Positions 6,463 to 14,582 of a stretch of 21,977 nucleotides of DNA are shown piece after piece. Where the stretch lies: positions 1-21,977 of the forward strand of contig JAITRV010000087.1 of assembly GCA_031288215.1 (NCBI GenBank), in the 5' to 3' direction. The stretch is from Spirochaetaceae bacterium (GTDB lineage Bacteria; Spirochaetota; Spirochaetia; Treponematales; Breznakiellaceae). The first letter of the stretch is position 1, and every line of letters begins with the position of its first letter. Both the position numbers and the translations under genes were made by a program. Below the pieces are notes generated by a model, which worked only from the letters and a program-made list of their open reading frames with translations, was not told the DNA's origin and did not search any database.

Positions 6463-7362
6463 ATGGCAAATGAAAACGGATCCGCGGTTCGGATTTCTGA
6501 GGGAATGGTTCCTTTTAAAGGATATCAGACGTGGTATCGCCGGGTCGGAACCTGTGCTCCCGGTAAATATCCGCTGTTGGCGCTCCACGGAGGGCCGGGG
6601 GTGTGCCACAATTATTTGAAGTCCCTGGACGGCCTTGCCGATAACGGCAGGGAGGTCATTTATTACGACCAACTCGGCTGCGGCCATTCCGCGACGCCGC
6701 CGAATCCCGATCTGTGGTCGGTGGACTTATATAAGGAGGAGATTGACGTTATTCGGGAGGCGCTCAAGCTCGACAAGATCCACATCCTCGGCCAATCCTG
6801 GGGCGGAATGCTCGCCATGGAATACGCCCTGACCCACCCGGCGGGGGTAATCAGTATGGTCGTCGCCAGTTCCCCCGCCTCCATGGATATCTGGATCAGT
6901 GAGGCCGACCGGTTGATGAGCTATCTGCCCCGGGACCTGGAAGCGGCCCTGAGGACCGGGGAAGCCTCCGGCGTCCGGGATACCCCGGAGTATCGGGCCG
7001 CCTTTGACGAATATTACCGCCGGCATGTATGTATGCTGGAGCCCTATCCTGATTTTGTTGCCGAATCCTTCGACAACATCGGAGAACCCTACGGGGTCAT
7101 GCAGGGGGCGGGGGAATTCGTGGTAACCGGGAAACTCAAGGACTGGGATATTACGGACAGGCTGCATACCATCACGATTCCCACCCTGCTCACTTCCGGC
7201 GTCATGGACGAGGCCACCCCCTTAATTGTCAAGGATATCTACGACCGGATCCCCGGCTGCGAATGGGAGCTTCTTCTGGGTACCCACCTGGTCCATGTGG
7301 AACAGAAAGAACGGTACAACCGTCTGGTGGAGGACTTCTTCCAAAGGAAGGAACGGGCTTGA
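6463..7362 (+). CDS. pip: Proline iminopeptidase (alpha/beta hydrolase, S33)
   Basis: A cytoplasmic 299-residue serine peptidase of the proline iminopeptidase type, removing N-terminal proline (or similar residues) from short peptides. HGGPG (42-46) forms the oxyanion region, YYDQLGCGHS is the typical Pip segment, and GQSWGG (110-115) holds the nucleophile Ser112. The acid is expected in GVMDEATP and the catalytic His in GTHLVHVEQ near the C-terminus. There is no signal peptide. AGAGGTAAGG precedes the ATG. The stop overlaps the TTG start of the permease (TTGA), so the peptidase is translationally coupled to a peptide transporter, supporting digestion of imported peptides. A related amino-acid amidase specificity cannot be excluded. 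Confidence 0.88.
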   Translation: MANENGSAVRISEGMVPFKGYQTWYRRVGTCAPGKYPLLALHGGPGVCHNYLKSLDGLADNGREVIYYDQLGCGHSATPPNPDLWSVDLYKEEIDVIREALKLDKIHILGQSWGGMLAMEYALTHPAGVISMVVASSPASMDIWISEADRLMSYLPRDLEAALRTGEASGVRDTPEYRAAFDEYYRRHVCMLEPYPDFVAESFDNIGEPYGVMQGAGEFVVTGKLKDWDITDRLHTITIPTLLTSGVMDEATPLIVKDIYDRIPGCEWELLLGTHLVHVEQKERYNRLVEDFFQRKERA

Positions 7363-8297
7363 GAAGCTACATCGGCAATAGGGCTTTGCAATATGCTATC
7401 GTCCTTATCGCTTCCAGTATTATCATTTTCTTCATGGTCCGCCTGAACCCCACGGATCCCGTGGCGGTTATCTTAGGGGGGAAACAAACGACCCCCGAGA
7501 CTATCGCGAATATCCGCGCGGACTTTCACCTGGACAAGTCCTATGTCGAACAGTACCGGATATGGGTCTTCGGTATATTCCGGGGGGATCTTGGCATGAG
7601 CTTTAAGTACCGGCAGGCGGTCTCGTCCCTGATTCGGGACCGCCTGCCGGTTACCGGGGGAATCGTGATTCTTTCTTCTCTCATATTACTCCTGGTCTCG
7701 ATCCCCACGGGGATTATCACGGCGGTCAGACAGAACAGCGCGCTTGATACGGTCATATCCGTGATCCAGCTTATCCTGGTGGCCTGCCCCCCCTTTCTGA
7801 CGAGCATCCTGATGATCTGGATCATCACCCTGGCGGCGCCGGCTTTTCCTTTTACCGGTTCCTTTACCAATCCGGGCCAATATTTTCAGCGGATTATCCT
7901 TCCCTCGGTGGCCCTGGCCTTCTCCATGATCGCCCTGACCTCCCGGATCGTGAAATCCTCCATGGTGGAACAGATCCAGTCCAATTACCACATGACCGCG
8001 GTGTCCAAGGGCATGGACCCCTGGGCCGTCATCATGGGGCATTGCTTTAAGAACGCGATTATTCCGGTGATCACCGTATTCGGCACCCAATTCGGCATCC
8101 TCATCGTCGGTTCCGTGCTGGTGGAGAGCGTTTTTTCCCTGGCGGGGCTGGGTTCGATCCTCATGGAAGGGGTGAAGGCGTCGGATTATCCCCTGGTACA
8201 GGGGATAACCATACTGTTGGTGTTTGTGTTTATGACTATCAGTACCGTCCTGGATATGGTATACGGCATCATCGATCCGCGGATCCGTCTGCGGTAA
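7359..8297 (+). CDS. dppB: Dipeptide/oligopeptide ABC transporter permease (DppB/OppB type)
   Basis: An inner-membrane permease with six predicted spans, 312 residues from a TTG start at 7359. That start is chosen because AAAGGAAGG lies about 8 bp upstream, it overlaps the pip stop by 4 bp, and it gives the normal N-terminus (RSYIGNRALQYAIVLIASSIIIFFMVRL). The family loop after span 1 (NPTDPVAVILGG...ETIANIRADFHLDKSYVEQY) is typical of DppB/OppB. The ATPase-contacting EAA-like loop reads GMDPWAVIMGHCFKNAIIPVITVFG. It pairs with the DppC-type permease 10 bp downstream. The substrate is inferred from family and peptidase context; nickel or other oligopeptide systems share this fold. Confidence 0.92.
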   Translation: MRSYIGNRALQYAIVLIASSIIIFFMVRLNPTDPVAVILGGKQTTPETIANIRADFHLDKSYVEQYRIWVFGIFRGDLGMSFKYRQAVSSLIRDRLPVTGGIVILSSLILLLVSIPTGIITAVRQNSALDTVISVIQLILVACPPFLTSILMIWIITLAAPAFPFTGSFTNPGQYFQRIILPSVALAFSMIALTSRIVKSSMVEQIQSNYHMTAVSKGMDPWAVIMGHCFKNAIIPVITVFGTQFGILIVGSVLVESVFSLAGLGSILMEGVKASDYPLVQGITILLVFVFMTISTVLDMVYGIIDPRIRLR

Positions 8298-8307
8298 AGG
8301 AGGGAGC

Positions 8308-9195
8308 ATGAAGGAATCGGCCAAGAGGAAGCTGAAGAGTTTTTTTACGATCCCCATGATAATTTCGATGATGATCCTGCTTTTTGTGCTCTTTCTTGCC
8401 GTATTCGGACGGCGGCTCGCGACCCACGATCCGAATGCGTTGGATCTGTCGAACCTGCTGGCCGGGCCTTCGGCGGATCATATCCTGGGTACGGACAAAA
8501 CCGGCCGGGACCTCTTTTCCCGGCTCATATACGGTTCCCGGATCACGATCCTCAGCGCCTTTAGCGTGGTCGTCATCTCCGCCGGTATCGGCGTCCCCTT
8601 CGGAATGATCGCGGGCTTCTACGGCGGGATAGTCGATAAGGTCCTGATGCGCCTTTCCGACGTGATCCTGGCCTTTCCCTCCCTGCTGCTGGCCTTTGTC
8701 TTTGTCGCCGCCTTCGGCCGGGGGGTGACCAACGCCGTGGTGGCCTTGGGTATCGTCTATGTGCCCATGCTGGCAAAACTCACCCGATCCATGACCCTGG
8801 TGGAGAAAAACAAGGTCTATGTGGAAGCGGCCCGGTCCATCGGGTTTTCCAACGACCATATTATGATTGCGGAGATCCTCCCCAACTTCATCGCCACCCT
8901 GGTGGTGCAGATGACCCTGGATGTGGGCTACGCCGTCCTGGACCTGGCCGCCATGAGCTTCCTCGGCCTGGGAGTCCAGCCGCCCACGGCCGACTGGGGG
9001 GCGATGCTGGCGGACGGCCGCATTGTCATTACCTCCAGCCCCCTGGTGGCCCTGGCCCCGGGACTCATGATCATGGTTACGGTGGTGGCGCTGAACATTT
9101 TCGGCGACGGGGTACGCATCTACTTCGATCCCTCCCAGCGGAAACTTCCCTCCCTGCGGAGATTCAAGAAGATGGTGAGGCGGGAAAATGGGTGA
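8308..9195 (+). CDS. dppC: Dipeptide/oligopeptide ABC transporter permease (DppC/OppC type)
   Basis: The second permease subunit, 295 residues. A short cytoplasmic N-terminus and first span (FFTIPMIISMMILLFVLFLAVFG) are followed by the DppC hallmark HILGTDKTGRDLFSRLIYGSRI (about 54-75), multiple spans, and the EAA-like loop VYVEAARSIGFSNDHIMIAEILPNFIATL. The C-terminal segment GLGVQPPTADWGAMLADGR is also typical. AAGGAGG precedes the ATG. The end overlaps the start of the first ATPase gene by 8 bp, so the complex is probably made in fixed proportions. Confidence 0.94.
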   Translation: MKESAKRKLKSFFTIPMIISMMILLFVLFLAVFGRRLATHDPNALDLSNLLAGPSADHILGTDKTGRDLFSRLIYGSRITILSAFSVVVISAGIGVPFGMIAGFYGGIVDKVLMRLSDVILAFPSLLLAFVFVAAFGRGVTNAVVALGIVYVPMLAKLTRSMTLVEKNKVYVEAARSIGFSNDHIMIAEILPNFIATLVVQMTLDVGYAVLDLAAMSFLGLGVQPPTADWGAMLADGRIVITSSPLVALAPGLMIMVTVVALNIFGDGVRIYFDPSQRKLPSLRRFKKMVRRENG

Positions 9196-10162
9196 ACAGA
9201 ACCTCATCACCATTAAGGATTTACAGGTTAATCTCATGTCCCCCTACGGGGTGGTTCACGCGGTGCGGAACATCAACTTCGATATAGCCCCGGGGGAAAT
9301 CCACGCCCTGGTGGGGGAGAGCGGCTGCGGAAAATCCATGACCGCCAAGGCGATCCTGCGGCTTCATGATGAAAAGAAGATGCTCTATGGGGGGCATATC
9401 TTTTTTGACGGGAAGGACCTCCTCGCCTTGAAGGTCCGGGAGATTCGGGAACTGCGGGGCTCCGAGATCGCCATGATCTTTCAGGACCCCGTTACCGCCT
9501 TGAACCCCCTGCTCCGGGTGGGGGAGCAGATTGGGGAGATGCTGATCCGCCGGGGGACTCCCCGGGCCGAGGCGAGGCGCCGGGTCCTGGGGCTTTTGGA
9601 AGATGTGGGGATACAACCGCCTGAGGAACGGTACCGGCAGTATCCCTTCGAGATGAGCGGCGGGATGTTACAGCGGGTGATGATAGCCATGGCCCTGTCC
9701 CACAAGCCGAAACTGCTCATCGCCGACGAACCGACCACCGCCCTGGACATGACCGTCCAGGCGCAGATCCTCGACCTGCTCCTCAAACTGCAGAAAAAGA
9801 ACGGCATGGCGATCCTGATCATCACCCATAACTTTGGGGTGGTGGCGGAAATATGCCGCCGGGTTTCGGTGATGTATGCGGGGATCATCGTCGAATCCGG
9901 GGATGTCCGGGAGATATTCCACCACCCGAAACATCCCTATACCCGGGACCTGATCTTCAGCATCCCCCAGCCCCGCGCCGCCCACCGGAAACTGGTAACC
10001 ATCCCGGGGATGCCCCCGGATTTGCGGGAAAAGATCGCCGGCTGCCCCTATGCCCCCCGCTGCGCTGAGGCCGCCGCGCGGTGCCGGGAGCTTGCGCCGG
10101 AGATGAGGGAGGCCGGGGACTCCCATTCTTTTTCCTGCCATAACGAAATCAGGGAGCAATGA
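9188..10162 (+). CDS. dppD: Peptide ABC transporter ATP-binding protein (DppD/OppD type)
   Basis: A cytoplasmic ATPase subunit of 324 residues. Walker A GESGCGKS is at about 43-50, the Q-loop is in IFQDPVTALNPLL, the ABC signature is MSGGMLQRV, Walker B is LLIADEPTTALD and the switch His is in IITHNFGVV. The C-terminal oligopeptide-transporter extension follows, with the Cys-containing segment GCPYAPRCAEAAARC that in related proteins binds an Fe-S cluster. The start overlaps dppC by 8 bp, and dppF follows after 3 bp. It works as a heterodimer with dppF. Confidence 0.95.
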   Translation: MGEQNLITIKDLQVNLMSPYGVVHAVRNINFDIAPGEIHALVGESGCGKSMTAKAILRLHDEKKMLYGGHIFFDGKDLLALKVREIRELRGSEIAMIFQDPVTALNPLLRVGEQIGEMLIRRGTPRAEARRRVLGLLEDVGIQPPEERYRQYPFEMSGGMLQRVMIAMALSHKPKLLIADEPTTALDMTVQAQILDLLLKLQKKNGMAILIITHNFGVVAEICRRVSVMYAGIIVESGDVREIFHHPKHPYTRDLIFSIPQPRAAHRKLVTIPGMPPDLREKIAGCPYAPRCAEAAARCRELAPEMREAGDSHSFSCHNEIREQ

Positions 10163-10165
10163 AGT

Positions 10166-11200
10166 ATGGAAAGCCTTTTTTCAATCCGGGATCTGCGAAA
10201 ATACTACCCCCTGGGGAAAAAAAAGCGGGAGGGCCGTACCGAAGAGGTGGTGTTAAAGGCCCTTGACGGCCTTTCCTTCGATATTTTCCCGGGAGAAACC
10301 CTGGGGGTCGTCGGGGAGAGCGGTTCGGGGAAATCCACCCTGGGCCGCTGCATCCTGAACCTGATAAGCCCCACCGGGGGGAGCGTGTTGTTCCGGGGAA
10401 AGCCCATTGAATCCCTCCGTTCCTGGGAGATGAAATCCCTGCGCCAGGATATGCAGATGGTCTTTCAGAATCCCAGTTCCTCCTTCAATCCCAAGCTGAC
10501 CATAGGGAGAACCTTGAGGAACGTGGCCTATTTCTACGATATGGGAAGGCAGGAAGGGCGGGATCGGATAAACCGGCTCCTCGCCTACGTGAATCTGGAC
10601 CAGACCGTCCTGTCCCGCCGGAGCGAAGAGTTGAGCGGCGGGCAGCTCCAGCGCCTGGCCATCCTCAGGGCGCTGATTCCTTCTCCGGCTTTTATCATGG
10701 CCGACGAGCCCGTATCGGCCCTGGATGTTTCGGTTCAGGCCCAAATATTGAACCTGCTGGACGATATGAAGAAAGAATTCGGCCTGACCATGATGTTTAT
10801 TTCCCATGAGTTGACCGTGGTGGAACATATCTGCGACCGTATCCTGGTCATGTACCTGGGGACTATCATCGAAATGGGGGATACGGAAGACCTGTTTTCC
10901 CATACCGCCCATCCCTACACCCGGGCGCTGATAGCCGCTAAACCCAAAATGTATCCCGATGAGGAGACGGAACGGGTGGTCCTGGAGGGGGAAGTCCCCA
11001 ACGCCCTGGACATCCCTCAGGGCTGCCGCTTTTATTCCCGTTGTCCCCAGGCGGTGAGCGGCCGCTGTGATAAGGCGCCGCCGCCGTTGCGTGAAGTGTC
11101 CGGCGGGCACTGGGTTGCCTGTTACCTCGTTCAAGGCGCGGCGTCTTCCCGGGGGCGTGAAGTCATGACCCCTGTTACTGAGCAGCCAAAAGCAATTTGA
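10166..11200 (+). CDS. dppF: Peptide ABC transporter ATP-binding protein (DppF/OppF type)
   Basis: The partner ATPase, 344 residues. Walker A GESGSGKST is at about 50-58, the Q-loop is in VFQNPSSSFNP, the signature LSGGQLQRL, Walker B FIMADEPVSALD, and the switch His in FISHELTVV. The C-terminal extension has GCRFYSRCPQAVSGRC, analogous to the Cys segment of DppD. A basic insert (GKKKREGRTEEVV) after the first strand is common in OppF/DppF. It starts 3 bp after dppD, and the binding-protein genes follow after 39 bp, so all are probably one transcript. Confidence 0.95.
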   Translation: MESLFSIRDLRKYYPLGKKKREGRTEEVVLKALDGLSFDIFPGETLGVVGESGSGKSTLGRCILNLISPTGGSVLFRGKPIESLRSWEMKSLRQDMQMVFQNPSSSFNPKLTIGRTLRNVAYFYDMGRQEGRDRINRLLAYVNLDQTVLSRRSEELSGGQLQRLAILRALIPSPAFIMADEPVSALDVSVQAQILNLLDDMKKEFGLTMMFISHELTVVEHICDRILVMYLGTIIEMGDTEDLFSHTAHPYTRALIAAKPKMYPDEETERVVLEGEVPNALDIPQGCRFYSRCPQAVSGRCDKAPPPLREVSGGHWVACYLVQGAASSRGREVMTPVTEQPKAI

Positions 11201-11219
11201 ATATAACAAGGAGATTGAA

Positions 11220-11243
11220 ATGAGAAAAAGGAGATTGCCATGA
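11220..11243 (+). other. Seven-codon leader frame coupled to dppA1
   Basis: ATG at 11220 opens a seven-codon frame (MRKRRLP) whose TGA overlaps the dppA1 start as ATGA. It has its own AAGGAGATTG Shine-Dalgarno, and the identical AAGGAGATTG lies within it for dppA1. It may be a slippage duplication of the ribosome-binding region or a translational coupling device; nothing shows that the peptide itself has a role. Confidence 0.35.
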
Positions 11244-12865
11244 AAAACCGAGTATTTCTGATCCCGGCGCTGATTCTCTGCGCCTTCTCTTCCTGCGGGA
11301 AAGGTTCTTCCGCCCCCGCATCCTCCGCCGCGTCCTCCGCCGCAAAGGACACCCTGAACATCGGCCTCTATTCGGAGATCATCTCCATGGATTCCGCCTT
11401 TGCCTATGACTTTTCCTCCAATCCGGTGGTTATTCAGGTCACCGAGGGCCTCCTGTACTACGGCAAGGGGGAAGCGCTGCAAGGAGGCCTCTGCGAAAGC
11501 TGGGAGGAGGTGGACCCCCTCACCTATGTCTACCGTGTCCGCAGCAACGTAACCTTCTCCGACGGCTCCCCCATGACCATGGAGGACGTCCTGTTCTCCG
11601 TCCGGCGTTACGCCGACCCCGCCCTGGCCTCCTACCTCGCCTGGATGTACGACAACGTCGCCTCCGTCGAACAGACCGGGGACTGGGAGTTCACCGTAAC
11701 CCTCAAGCAGCCGGACACCCTGTGGAAGCATACCTTCGCCACCACCGCGGGGCATGTCCACAATAAGGCTTTTGTGGAAAATGCGGGGGACCGCTACGGT
11801 TCCCCTGCGGTGGGCGTATTGGGTACCGGTCCCTATACTTTCACCCGGTGGGACGTGGGCAGCCAGGTCGTGCTGGACTACAACGAGAACTACTGGAACC
11901 GGGCCCTGGAAGGGGAACCGGCCATAAAGCGGGTGGTTTTTCAGTTTATCCCCGAGGACACCACCCGGGTCATGGCCTGTACCTCCGGTCAGGTGGATTT
12001 TACCAATGTAACGCCGGTGGAACTCTTGACGGACGTGGAGAACAGCGCCGCCGTTCATCTGGTGCGGATTCCCACCGGGGGGCTTCACTATATGGCCTTT
12101 AACTGCAAGAAGCCCCCCTTTGACGACGTAAACGTGCGCCGGGCCATATCCTACTCCATTGACAGCGGTTCCCTCCAAAACAACATCGTCAAGGACGCCG
12201 GTTCCTTAACCAATTATATCGCCGTGCCCGAGAGCCTCTTCCTCTTTGAACGGGACGCCTGGCTTGACTACCAGGCGAACTGCCGGCGTTACGACTACGA
12301 CCTGGAGGCTGCCAAGGCGGCCCTGGCCGCGTCGGCCTATCCCGGGGGCTTTACCTGTACCATCAGCGTGGACGAGAAATCCCTCAGCAATTCGGTGGCC
12401 CTGGTATTGCAGCAGGCCCTCGCCCCCTTAGGGATCAACGCCTCCATCGAACGGCTCTCCAACGACGAAATCGTCTCCCTCCAGTTCGGTGCGGGGATAG
12501 ACGACCGGGGAGTACGGCCCTACGATATCGGCCTCTTTGAGTGGTATTCCGACTTTCCCGACCCCTCGGGGGTTCTGGTGCCCCTGCACATCAGCACCAA
12601 TGCCGGTGACGGCGGGTCCAATTCCGGCGCTTATTCCAACGCCGAGGTCGATTCCCTGCTGCTGCGCCAGGCGGCATCGGCCGACACCAAAGAGCGGACG
12701 GCCCTCATGTTCGCCGCCCTGGACATCATCAGCGCCGAGGCCCCGTACTATATCTGGACTCATCCCAATTGGCTCTTTACGGTGAGCAACCGGATCACCG
12801 CCGGGGTTGATACCTTGACCGATACGTGGATCTGGAACATGTACGTCAAGAATATTACATTTTAA
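11240..12865 (+). CDS. dppA: Peptide-binding lipoprotein (SBP family 5), copy 1
   Basis: An extracytoplasmic solute-binding protein of 541 residues that delivers peptides to the dppBCDF channel. A signal peptide ends in a relaxed spirochaete-type lipobox FSSC with lipidated Cys19, followed by a Ser/Ala-rich tether. Family-5 landmarks are YDFSSNPVVIQVTEGLLYY, CESWEEVDPLTYVYRVRSNVTFSDGSPMTMEDVLFSV (the typical 'W....l.y.F.lr..v.FhdG.p.ta.Dv.fs' segment) and GTGPYTFTRWDVGSQVVLDYNENYW. AAAAGGAGATTG precedes the ATG. Copy 2 follows 21 bp later and is about four-fifths identical by eye. The ligand (peptide versus other) is inferred from context. Confidence 0.92.
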   Translation: MKNRVFLIPALILCAFSSCGKGSSAPASSAASSAAKDTLNIGLYSEIISMDSAFAYDFSSNPVVIQVTEGLLYYGKGEALQGGLCESWEEVDPLTYVYRVRSNVTFSDGSPMTMEDVLFSVRRYADPALASYLAWMYDNVASVEQTGDWEFTVTLKQPDTLWKHTFATTAGHVHNKAFVENAGDRYGSPAVGVLGTGPYTFTRWDVGSQVVLDYNENYWNRALEGEPAIKRVVFQFIPEDTTRVMACTSGQVDFTNVTPVELLTDVENSAAVHLVRIPTGGLHYMAFNCKKPPFDDVNVRRAISYSIDSGSLQNNIVKDAGSLTNYIAVPESLFLFERDAWLDYQANCRRYDYDLEAAKAALAASAYPGGFTCTISVDEKSLSNSVALVLQQALAPLGINASIERLSNDEIVSLQFGAGIDDRGVRPYDIGLFEWYSDFPDPSGVLVPLHISTNAGDGGSNSGAYSNAEVDSLLLRQAASADTKERTALMFAALDIISAEAPYYIWTHPNWLFTVSNRITAGVDTLTDTWIWNMYVKNITF

Positions 12866-12886
12866 TACGTTATGAAGGAGATTGTC

Positions 12887-14506
12887 ATGAAAAACCGAGT
12901 ATTTTTGATCCCGGCACTGGTTCTCTGCATCCTGGGTTCCTGTGAAAAAAGTTCTTCCGCCCCCGCCGAGGCGTCCGCTTCGAAAGACACCTTGAACATA
13001 GGGTTCTATGCGGAAATCATCTCCATGGATTCCGCCTTCGCCTATGACTTTTCCACCAATCTGGCGGTTATTCAGGTCACCGAGGGCCTCCTGTACTACG
13101 ATGAACAGGATCAGCTCCAAAGCGGCCTCTGCGAAAGCTGGGAGGAGGTGGATCCCCTCACCTATATCTACCGTGTCCGTAACAACGTGGCCTTCTCCGA
13201 CGGTTCCCCCATGACCATGGAGGACGTCCTCTTTTCCGTCCGGCGTTACGGGGAACCCTCCCTGGCCTCTTACCTTGGCTGGATGTACGACAATGTCGCC
13301 TCCGTCGAACAGACCGGGGACTGGGAGTTTACCGTAATCCTCAAGCAGCCGGACGCCCTGTGGAAGCATACTTTTGCCACCACCGCGGGGCACGTCCACA
13401 ACAAGGCCTTTGTGGAAAACGCGGGGGACCGCTACGGTTCCCCCACGGTGGGCGTATTGGGTACCGGTCCCTATACCTTCACCCGGTGGGACGTGGGCAG
13501 CCAGATCGTGCTGGATTACAACGAGAACTACTGGAACCGGGCCCTGGAAGGGGAACCGGATATAAAAAGGATCGTATTCCAGATTATTCCCGAGGACACC
13601 ACCCGCATCATGGCCTGTACCTCCGGCCAGGTGGACCTTACCCTGTCGACTCCGGTGGAGATGCTGGGTAACATCGCCGGCAGCGACAAGGTCTCTCTTA
13701 TCAAGATCCCCTCGGCAGGCCTTGAGTTCCTTTCCTTCAACTGCAAGAAAGCCCCCTTTGACGACGTAAACGTGCGCCGGGCCATATCCTTCGCCATTGA
13801 CAGCCTTTCCCTCCAAAACAACATTGTCAAAGACTTCGGCACCTTAACCAATTACATCCCCGTGCCCGAAAGCCTCTTCCTCTTTGAACGGGATACCTGG
13901 CTCGACTACCAGAAAAACTGTGAACGCTACGACTACAACCTGGACGCGGCAAAGGCGGCCCTGGCCGCGTCGGCCTATCCCAACGGCTTTAGCTGTACTA
14001 TTAACGTGGACGAGAAATCCGTAACCAATTCGGTGGCCCTGGTAGTGCAGCAGGCCCTCGCCCCCTTAGGGATCAACGCCTCCATCGAACGGCTCTCCAA
14101 CGACGAAATCGTCTCCCTCCAGTTCGGCGCGGGGATAGACGCCAACGGCATACGGCCCTACGATATCTCCGTGTTTGAATGGTCCTCGGACTTTCCCGAC
14201 CCTTCCGGTGTCCTGGTGCCCCTCTACGTCAGTACCAATTCCGGCGACGGCGGTTCCAATTCCAGCGCCTATACCAACGCCGAAGTCGATTCCCTGCTGC
14301 TGCGCCAGGCGGCCTCCATCGACCCCAAGGAACGGACGGCCCTCATGCTCAACGCCCTGGACATCATCAACGCCGAGGCCCCCTACTACATCTGGACCCA
14401 TCAGAACTGGCTGGTGACGGTGAATAACCGGATTACCGCCGGGATTGATACCTTGACCGGTATGTGGTTCTGGAATACCTACGCAAAAAATATTAAAATA
14501 CAATAA
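12887..14506 (+). CDS. dppA: Peptide-binding lipoprotein (SBP family 5), copy 2
   Basis: A tandem paralogue of the preceding gene, 539 residues from the ATG at 12887. That start is preferred over the in-frame ATG at 12872 because AAGGAG lies between them and because the protein then begins MKNRVFLIPAL like copy 1. The lipobox LGSC gives lipidated Cys19. Most of the sequence matches copy 1, with long DNA-identical runs (for example around 14070-14130). The tether and residues of about 255-290 differ clearly (DLTLSTPVEMLGNIAGSDKVSLIKIP here). Duplication followed by divergence in part of the binding cleft, or partial gene conversion, would explain this. It probably widens the peptide range of one transporter. 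Confidence 0.92.
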   Translation: MKNRVFLIPALVLCILGSCEKSSSAPAEASASKDTLNIGFYAEIISMDSAFAYDFSTNLAVIQVTEGLLYYDEQDQLQSGLCESWEEVDPLTYIYRVRNNVAFSDGSPMTMEDVLFSVRRYGEPSLASYLGWMYDNVASVEQTGDWEFTVILKQPDALWKHTFATTAGHVHNKAFVENAGDRYGSPTVGVLGTGPYTFTRWDVGSQIVLDYNENYWNRALEGEPDIKRIVFQIIPEDTTRIMACTSGQVDLTLSTPVEMLGNIAGSDKVSLIKIPSAGLEFLSFNCKKAPFDDVNVRRAISFAIDSLSLQNNIVKDFGTLTNYIPVPESLFLFERDTWLDYQKNCERYDYNLDAAKAALAASAYPNGFSCTINVDEKSVTNSVALVVQQALAPLGINASIERLSNDEIVSLQFGAGIDANGIRPYDISVFEWSSDFPDPSGVLVPLYVSTNSGDGGSNSSAYTNAEVDSLLLRQAASIDPKERTALMLNALDIINAEAPYYIWTHQNWLVTVNNRITAGIDTLTGMWFWNTYAKNIKIQ

Positions 14507-14509
14507 GCA

Positions 14510-14565
14510 GCCAGGCCCTTGGGCCTTGGCCGGGTCCCTCAAAATCCGGTGTTTTTGAGGGACCC
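14510..14565 (+). promoter_or_regulatory. Two stacked hairpins between dppA copy 2 and formamidase gene
   Basis: The first hairpin pairs GCCAGGCCC (14510-14518) with GGGCCTTGGC (14521-14530). The second is a perfect 13-bp stem, GGGTCCCTCAAAA (14532-14544) with TTTTGAGGGACCC (14553-14565), around an 8-nt loop. No T-run follows; the formamidase Shine-Dalgarno GGGGAGG begins 5 bases later. Likely roles are partial attenuation or RNA processing that sets the level of formamidase relative to the transporter. Confidence 0.6.
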
Positions 14566-14582
14566 CCAGCGGGGAGGTTTTT

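Noticed and set aside
6290..6619. Plus-strand open frame covering the peptidase upstream region
   Set aside because: It translates a terminator and palindromes and then overlaps pip out of frame; no homology seen.
10253..12178. Very long open frame on the minus strand opposite dppF and dppA copy 1
   Set aside because: It is antisense to two well-supported genes, is rich in Gly, His and Pro, has no domain motif and no ribosome-binding site. GC-rich third positions leave few stops here.
12887..14506. Binding-protein tandem as an assembly artefact
   Set aside because: The copies differ throughout in synonymous positions, in the lipobox and in a distinct variable segment, so both are genuine genes.
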